Source of the DNA: Planctomycetaceae bacterium
GTDB lineage: Bacteria; Planctomycetota; Planctomycetia; Pirellulales; UBA1268
Length of the DNA stretch: 10,365 nt
Direction: 5' to 3'
Assembly (NCBI GenBank): GCA_018694455.1
Contig: JABHNP010000337.1
Location: 1-10,365, forward strand
Under the pieces are notes generated by a model, which had not been told where the DNA came from, searched no databases, and saw only the letters and a list, made by a program, of their open reading frames with translations. Of the stretch, positions 6,501 through 10,365 are shown one piece after another (positions within the stretch are counted from its first letter, which is position 1; the number at the start of each line of letters is the position of its first letter). Position numbers and translations under genes: made by a program.

Positions 6501-8692
6501 TTTGGTGCCATACTCCCAAAGCAGGATTCAAAAAAAGTGCTGGCAAATTCTGCGTAGCCTTCTTTTGTGAGATGACATCCATTGCTCGTGAGATCACCGG
6601 TGCTACTCAGCGCAGAACGCATTGGTGTATCAACATCAACAAACCCAACATGCTGCTCCGCTGCAACTTCCCTCATAGCTAGGGTATAGCGTGTGATATT
6701 TTTATTATTCTGATCAGCAGCAGCCACGCCACGTACATTTTCATTTGGAATGGGAGACACCAGAACGATTCTTGGAGCAGTCTTTCCATTGAACGCTTTC
6801 GTTTTCACTCGCTCAAGAAATGTTTTGAGGCGTTTTTTAAATTCAGGAACACCAGCTTCACCAGCAAAGGATTCATTAAACCCAAATGCTGCCAGAATAA
6901 CGTCAGCTTTTTCATAAAAAAGGTGTTGTTCCAGATCAGCAAAGTTCTCTGGACGTGGCATGAGGCCAACTTCGTCTGCCGACCAGGCAAGAGTTCGAAT
7001 GACCAGTTCATGGTCTGGGAATCCCGCATGAATTGTCGCTGGCACAGAACCAAACAACTGTGCCCGCTCAAACAGCGTGTTCCCAATAAGGCAAATGTGA
7101 TCACCTCGTTTCAACGTGAGTGGCAGCGTAGTCGCTATCGCATCACACGTTGGCGGTCGAGCTGCAGAGTCAAGAAATAGTGCATATTGAGAAAAATCTT
7201 GCTGTTGAGTTTCTGGCTCCGGCGTCTTCTGCTTTGCCCGAGGTGCTGCAGTGAAAACGAAACGGGGCTTCTTGTGATCAATCGCAGGTCGAACTGAAAC
7301 TGTTTTCTTTGATTTCTTGACCGATGGGGAGTTCTTAGTGGTCTTTTTCCTTTTTTTGCGCCATGACTGATTCTTCCACCAGTCAGGGGCCTCTACTTCA
7401 ACTTCGTGAGTGTACTCTCGAAGCCGCTGCATCATGCCGGCAAGACGCTCAGGCTCATCAGCTATTCGGTCTACTGTCTCAGCAACATCACTGTCGAGAT
7501 TATAAAGCTCTGGTTTCTCTAACGATTCATCAACAACAATCTTCCACGGACCTTCGCGATAGGCAACAAATCCACCCCATCGCCAATAGAGTGGGTTTGG
7601 TCGTTCGATAGGGTGTCCCTCGATTGCTGGTAACAAATTGACTCCATCAAGAGTTTTTTCCGGCAGGTCAACACCAGCAGCTGCCAGCGCGGTAGGAAAA
7701 AAATCACTTCCAATAATCGGCAGATCACTTTCACTACCAGGTTCGATATGATCGGGCCAACGAACGATCCCAGGTACACGATGACCGCCTTCGTACATCG
7801 ATCGCTTGCGGCCACGAAGTGTACCGGCAAGACCTCGACCAGGCCCCTTGTCACCAGCCCCCTCAGGACCATTATCACTTGTAAAAAAGACAAGTGTCGA
7901 ATCACTCACTCCAAGATTATCAAGCGTTTTCATGACGGTTCCAAACGCGTCGTCAAGCTGTGTGATATTCGCTCGATACGTCCGCTCTTCAAGATCTGAA
8001 ATACCGGCGTGCAGTTTTTGATATCGCTCTGCAGATGCTATCGGATTGTGCGGCTCATGCGTCCAGACAGCAAGAAAAAAGGGCTTGGCTGGATCTCGCT
8101 TGGTCTCAAGCCAGGATGCAGCTTCTCGTGCGATAAACGGGGCTGAATAGTCATTGACTTTCCCAATCGCTTTCCCGTTCCTGACAAAATTAGTTGGAAA
8201 TGCGTGACTCGGAGCTGCATTGTTTTGTGTCGCAAGCCACCAGGCATAGCCATGATCAGATGGTTGCGGTTGTTCTGGTGAATTAAATAGTCCGTTAAGA
8301 TGCCACTTACCAACATGGCAGGTATCGTACCCTACCTGTTTGAGAAGTTTTGGGAGTGCGCGTTCACTTGTACGAAGATGAATTGGGCTCCCGGGTGGAA
8401 TCCAAGTGAAGACTCCATTCCGAAACGGCGTCCGTCCTGTGAGAAGACTTGATCGCGCTGGTGAACAGACACTTGACGCCGCATGGCAGTCTGTCAGTCG
8501 AAGACCCTCGCCTGCAAAACGATCAAGATTTGGTGTGATTGCATCAGAATTGCCGTAGCATCCAAGTTCGCCGTAGCCCATATCATCAGCAAGAAAAAGA
8601 ACGATATTTGGACGGTCCTCAGCTATCGCAGAGGCGAGGGAGAAAACTATTGCAACGCATAGTAACAATGGGATGGTGTAAAAAGTCTTCAT
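3572..8692 (-). CDS. Secreted fusion: sulfatase + SGNH-like + PVC-type dehydrogenase + HEAT + azurin-like + cytochrome c, 1706 aa
   Basis: Domains in order. Signal peptide, residues 1-24 (hydrophobic core TIPLLLCVAIVFSLA, Ala-x-Ala sites before EDRPN). Sulfatase, about 26-430: metal residues D36/D37, formylglycine motif C76-SPA-R80, K129/H131 in GKWH, H212, D273/N274, K296. Basic linker, 438-465. SGNH/GDSL-like, about 500-730, with GNT 537-539, GFNE 604-607 and NGCH 704-707 in place of GDS, GxND and DxxH. PVC-type NHL/sorbosone-dehydrogenase-like propeller, about 833-1170, with Ca-binding-like DTDGDGKAD (893-901) and DTNGDDRAD (936-944). HEAT-like repeats, about 1185-1365. Azurin-type copper domain, about 1388-1517 (H1427, C1500, H1505, M1509). 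Cytochrome c, about 1553-1688 (CTQCH 1566-1570, candidate Met ligand M1666). The likely location is the periplasm or cell surface. SGNH through cytochrome c is a known planctomycete arrangement; the fused sulfatase is unusual. No second signal peptide occurs at the junction, which favours a true fusion. The start lies 2 bases after the upstream sulfatase stop, with only a weak AAAG ribosome-binding site, so coupling is likely. Activity on sulfated glycans is inference. Confidence 0.9.
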   Translation of the reverse strand: MKTFYTIPLLLCVAIVFSLASAIAEDRPNIVLFLADDMGYGELGCYGNSDAITPNLDRFAGEGLRLTDCHAASSVCSPARSSLLTGRTPFRNGVFTWIPPGSPIHLRTSERALPKLLKQVGYDTCHVGKWHLNGLFNSPEQPQPSDHGYAWWLATQNNAAPSHAFPTNFVRNGKAIGKVNDYSAPFIAREAASWLETKRDPAKPFFLAVWTHEPHNPIASAERYQKLHAGISDLEERTYRANITQLDDAFGTVMKTLDNLGVSDSTLVFFTSDNGPEGAGDKGPGRGLAGTLRGRKRSMYEGGHRVPGIVRWPDHIEPGSESDLPIIGSDFFPTALAAAGVDLPEKTLDGVNLLPAIEGHPIERPNPLYWRWGGFVAYREGPWKIVVDESLEKPELYNLDSDVAETVDRIADEPERLAGMMQRLREYTHEVEVEAPDWWKNQSWRKKRKKTTKNSPSVKKSKKTVSVRPAIDHKKPRFVFTAAPRAKQKTPEPETQQQDFSQYALFLDSAARPPTCDAIATTLPLTLKRGDHICLIGNTLFERAQLFGSVPATIHAGFPDHELVIRTLAWSADEVGLMPRPENFADLEQHLFYEKADVILAAFGFNESFAGEAGVPEFKKRLKTFLERVKTKAFNGKTAPRIVLVSPIPNENVRGVAAADQNNKNITRYTLAMREVAAEQHVGFVDVDTPMRSALSSTGDLTSNGCHLTKEGYAEFASTFFESCFGSMAPNVPEPLRLAVVDLERQFFRRYRPLNTFYYTGGRNERYGYLDFLPAMRNFEIMCANRDRRIWDISHGRPFSNKVDDSNVPPLPAADESRGANNWLPASEEKKAFKVDPRFEVNLFAGEEKFPEIANPIQVRWDTRGRLWVCTSQAYPHIYPGFEPHDRLVILEDTDGDGKADTSKIFADDLHVPLSFEFGDGGVYVSEQPNLTFLQDTNGDDRADVHEVVLSGFGTEDSHHALHDFIWTPDGALLFRESIFHHSQIETPHGPVRQQNSGWFRYEPKIHRLTAVGTYPSTNPWGVTFDPWGNHVASHPIFAEAFHSLDPPYPEQHARPQGLQAYSGTCGQAFVDSPGFPAELQGGYIKARYKPTNRIEIHRWIENDFGFNEQYVSDLIFSTNLSFIPVDLHFGPRGDLFIVDWYNPVKGHAQYSLRDSRRDRESGRIWRVTAKNGKVAELPRLSEASVDTLAELLSHREFRVRYLATRELASRDRTQAIQAVNTWIDTLGDEDPRRARSLTEGMACLSTLGTVRPEILVELASDDDHHARAAAIRQLRYWHKALPDRHEILLKAATDSSGLVRMEAAIAASWIGTREALETVLSIFRQPIGGHLAYAAVSALESQPLQQYWQNDQDSIVPALLNRARRSLEIQEPKAKGKDKTFDRRPETVEVRISCEPERMLFTNKQFTVRPGQPVKIVFLNPDATDHNLVLVKPGAMEEVGVAANAMARDPKNATSDFIPEDKQDLILEATPMIGPTRQSLVHVLRFEAPQEPGVYPYVCTFPGHWIVMNGKMVVARTQTEAELLLDACRPTLVKVWKVEDFPTVVTSRDEETLSRGMHAFAKAQCTQCHVMAGHGVNLGPNLVNSVKKLRGKDLLVQILDPSSKIDDDYRTVQFLLSDGRVMSGVVASETSDTYTIRPNLLTPEKIKRIQKTDVEERFPSQVSPMPAGLVNVLTQQEILDLVSFLEAGDNLPAGLSGHHELPSVQ
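7344..7357 (-). other. A-rich slippage-prone tract at the sulfatase/linker junction
   Basis: On the coding strand the tract reads AAAAAAAGGAAAAA (A7 at 7351-7357, A5 at 7344-7348), coding for KKRKK at residues 446-450. Adding one A, or losing two, leads after a few codons (K-E-K-D-H) to TAA, giving a 452-residue protein that contains only the sulfatase. Losing one A opens a different frame for about 80 codons. The zero-frame codons (CGC AAA AAA AGG) do not make the standard X XXY YYZ ribosomal -1 slip site, so transcriptional slippage is the more natural mechanism, if any. The tract is also a place where sequencing errors are common. Confidence 0.5.
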
Positions 8693-8694
8693 AC

Positions 8695-10236
8695 TTATTC
8701 ATCTTTCATCGGTTGATCAGAAAAGCGATATGGATCGTCGTGTTGAATCATCTGTTGAAGCAACAGTGCTTCCATTGCTAAGCGAGTCGAGGCATGATCA
8801 GGATCATCCGCGAGATTTTTCTGTTGCGTAGTTGGCTGCTCTGGAAGACTTTTGAGTACAGCTGGAACATGGTGTTCCGCAAGGAACTCATGTGGATTTT
8901 CTTGAAGATTAAAAAGTTGTGTATGAAGTCCACCCGTTGGAGATTCATATTTCAGAATTTTCCAATTGCCTTTGCGGACACTCCGCATTCCAGGCTTCTG
9001 CCCACCGCAGTACACACCGTAAAGAACATCTCGAACTGTTTGTTTCTTTTCTTCGATGACAGGAAGAAAGCTTTTGCCTTCATCTGTTGGTGGTGGAGTC
9101 ACACCAGTGATAGCACACAATGTCGCCAACGTATCACCGAGATACGTATTGCCCGGCATGCGACTGCCAGGCCGCACGCCTGGGCCCTTTACGACGAGTG
9201 GAACACGCCAGGTGTGCTCGTAGAGATTTTGTTTCCCTTGAAGACCATGACGACCAATCGCAATACCATGATCAGAGGTATAGAAAATCCAAGTATTTTC
9301 TAGTTCACCCATGGCAGTGAGTTTTTCAAGCACGCGTTGAATCTGCTGATCAATGTTTTCGTTACATGCGTATTCACGTCCAATTTCATTGCGAATTGTC
9401 TGCGGATCACGGTTCTTCCAGACACCACTGACTGATACTTCGTCACGAACATCCAGATGCGTGTTATCAAAGGGATGGTGTGGTAACCAGTTCGGCGGTA
9501 ACGGTGGCTGGTTTGCATGAGCAGCTGGAAGTTTTTCTTTATTCGTGTGATTCGTTGCCCCGTAATGAGCCAGGTATTCAGGTGTTCCATCACGTGTATC
9601 GTGAGGGTGTGACAATCCAAAATAGATAAGAAACGGATCTTCATCTTCTGATTGTTCACGGGCCGTCAAAAAATTGATGACCTGATCACCATGCCATTGG
9701 CTTCCATTTTCCGCGGTACCACCTCGCTTGGTTGCGTCATTTCGAACCGTAAACTGTTTATTGGCACCTTCATAACTGTTGCCACGTTTACATGTTCGCA
9801 TCGTGTCATAACCGGCCCTATTAAACACTGCAGCAAGCGTATTTAACTCAAGCCCTGGCGGGCAGTGTGGTGCCACACGTGACTGGCGTGGTTTTCCCTT
9901 TTCACGGCGTGCCTGCTTTGGCCCAATCGGTAGATGCCACACCGTTCGACCACACATCACCATATGGCGACTCGGGGTACATACCGCGCCAGAAAATGAA
10001 CCCATGTGATAGGCCGCATCAAACACCATGCCCTCACGAGCAAGCTGTTCAATACACGGCGCATGAAGCGTCGAAGCTGCGTTATAGAACTTAAAATCAA
10101 ATGGAGATTGGTCATCAACAATGATAAAAAGAATGTTGGGGCGTTTGTCTGCATTATGTTCTTCTGGAAATGCACGGGCTGAAAAAATAGCTGCGACTAC
10201 CGCCAATCCAAATCGCCATAATGTCGGTCTCATCAT
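8695..10236 (-). CDS. Secreted formylglycine sulfatase (type I), 513 aa
   Basis: The protein has a signal peptide (RFGLAVVAAIFSARA, likely cut after A22) and then a full alkaline-phosphatase-fold sulfatase. It shows D41/D42 of the metal site, the formylglycine motif C86-TPS-R90, SHPHD (209-213), D322/H323 in SDHG and K335 in GLQGKQNLYEHTWRVP. The Cys of CxPxR must be converted to formylglycine for activity; no maturase gene is in the window. The GKWH motif of the neighbouring sulfatase is replaced by TCKRGNSY (148-155), so K150 is kept but the following His is not, marking a different subfamily. The substrate is a sulfate ester, probably on a glycan (inference). AAAAAGGA (10241-10248) precedes tandem ATGs at 10236 and 10233, with spacing 4 and 7; the second is an equally good start. 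It follows an upstream gene by 28 bases and precedes the large fusion gene by 2. Confidence 0.9.
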   Translation of the reverse strand: MMRPTLWRFGLAVVAAIFSARAFPEEHNADKRPNILFIIVDDQSPFDFKFYNAASTLHAPCIEQLAREGMVFDAAYHMGSFSGAVCTPSRHMVMCGRTVWHLPIGPKQARREKGKPRQSRVAPHCPPGLELNTLAAVFNRAGYDTMRTCKRGNSYEGANKQFTVRNDATKRGGTAENGSQWHGDQVINFLTAREQSEDEDPFLIYFGLSHPHDTRDGTPEYLAHYGATNHTNKEKLPAAHANQPPLPPNWLPHHPFDNTHLDVRDEVSVSGVWKNRDPQTIRNEIGREYACNENIDQQIQRVLEKLTAMGELENTWIFYTSDHGIAIGRHGLQGKQNLYEHTWRVPLVVKGPGVRPGSRMPGNTYLGDTLATLCAITGVTPPPTDEGKSFLPVIEEKKQTVRDVLYGVYCGGQKPGMRSVRKGNWKILKYESPTGGLHTQLFNLQENPHEFLAEHHVPAVLKSLPEQPTTQQKNLADDPDHASTRLAMEALLLQQMIQHDDPYRFSDQPMKDE

Positions 10237-10240
10237 AGAA

Positions 10241-10248
10241 TCCTTTTT
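10241..10248 (-). promoter_or_regulatory. Ribosome-binding site of the 8695-10236 sulfatase
   Basis: AAAAAGGA on the - strand, with core AAGGA at 10241-10245, lies 4 bases from ATG 10236 and 7 bases from ATG 10233. The better spacing slightly favours the second Met, which would shorten the protein by one residue. Confidence 0.6.
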
Positions 10249-10264
10249 AAGTACATCGAAATAT

Positions 10265-10365
10265 TTACGGCACGAGAAAATTAATCACTGCATCCGACAG
10301 ATTTGGATGCTGCACATTCGGCGCATCTGGGTAGACAAGTTCACACGGCACCTGGACTGCATCAA
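10265..10365 (-). CDS. 3' end of an unidentified upstream gene (possibly alpha/beta hydrolase)
   Basis: On the - strand one frame is open from the window edge to TAA at 10265-10267, giving 32 residues: it begins DAVQVPCELVYPDAP, continues NVQHPNLSDAVINFLV and ends in Pro. The other two frames are closed early. The peptide looks protein-like, and its VPCELVYPDAP...H pattern recalls the last strand and His loop of alpha/beta hydrolases (VPVELVVYP...H), but this is too short to be sure. It ends 28 bases before the sulfatase start in the same direction, so it is probably the preceding gene of the same operon. Confidence 0.5.
   Translation of the reverse strand, partial: DAVQVPCELVYPDAPNVQHPNLSDAVINFLVP

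Noticed and set aside
6308..6682. A 124-codon + strand frame opposite the large fusion gene
   Set aside because: The opposite strand encodes well-conserved SGNH/dehydrogenase-linking sequence; the + frame has no recognisable protein features.
8794..9303. A 169-codon open frame on the + strand
   Set aside because: It lies entirely opposite the 8695-10236 sulfatase, whose conserved motifs occupy the same bases; its peptide has low-quality, shadow-like composition.
1..10365. CRISPR array, insertion sequence or integrase-type mobile element
   Set aside because: No regularly spaced direct repeats, no transposase or recombinase frame and no terminal inverted repeats flanking genes were seen.

Overview
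The window looks like a marine-type planctomycete (Planctomycetota, probably near the Pirellulales). This rests on gene content only: a PVC-type dehydrogenase joined to a planctomycete-type cytochrome c, two secreted formylglycine sulfatases, and a FloA-type flotillin, in DNA of balanced base composition. No marker gene fixes the lineage more closely.

Layout. The left end holds the C-terminal third of a flotillin-like gene (floA) on the + strand, then a 221-base gap (360-580) packed with inverted repeats, then a small + strand gene of unknown function (581-829) with a strong ribosome-binding site. Everything right of about 947 is on the - strand and looks like one run of genes read from right to left: the 3' end of an unidentified gene (10265-10365), a secreted sulfatase (8695-10236), a 1706-residue secreted multidomain protein (3572-8692), a DUF485 membrane protein (3230-3484), an ActP-like sodium:solute symporter (1453-3204) and a GNAT acetyltransferase (947-1456). 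Gaps in this run are 28, 2, 87 and 25 bases, and the last pair overlaps by 4 bases (ATGA).

The centrepiece is the 1706-residue protein. In order it carries a signal peptide, an arylsulfatase, a lysine/arginine-rich linker, an SGNH/GDSL-like domain, a PVC-type (NHL/sorbosone-dehydrogenase-like) beta-propeller, HEAT-like repeats, an azurin-type blue-copper domain and a cytochrome c domain. From SGNH to cytochrome c this is the familiar planctomycete arrangement; a complete sulfatase fused in front is the unusual part. A plausible reading (inference) is a periplasmic enzyme that desulfates a sulfated glycan, oxidises the product and passes electrons through copper to heme on one chain. The tandem sulfatase would help, and the DUF485/ActP-like pair could import a small carboxylate such as acetate. 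A run of seven A residues lies exactly at the sulfatase/linker junction, so slippage there could give a sulfatase-only product; equally, a homopolymer error should be excluded before the fusion is accepted.

The second item worth attention is the intergenic 399-555 region: several adjacent inverted repeats, including a perfect 11-bp stem with a 3-base loop, which can fold into a multibranched structure just upstream of the small hypothetical gene.
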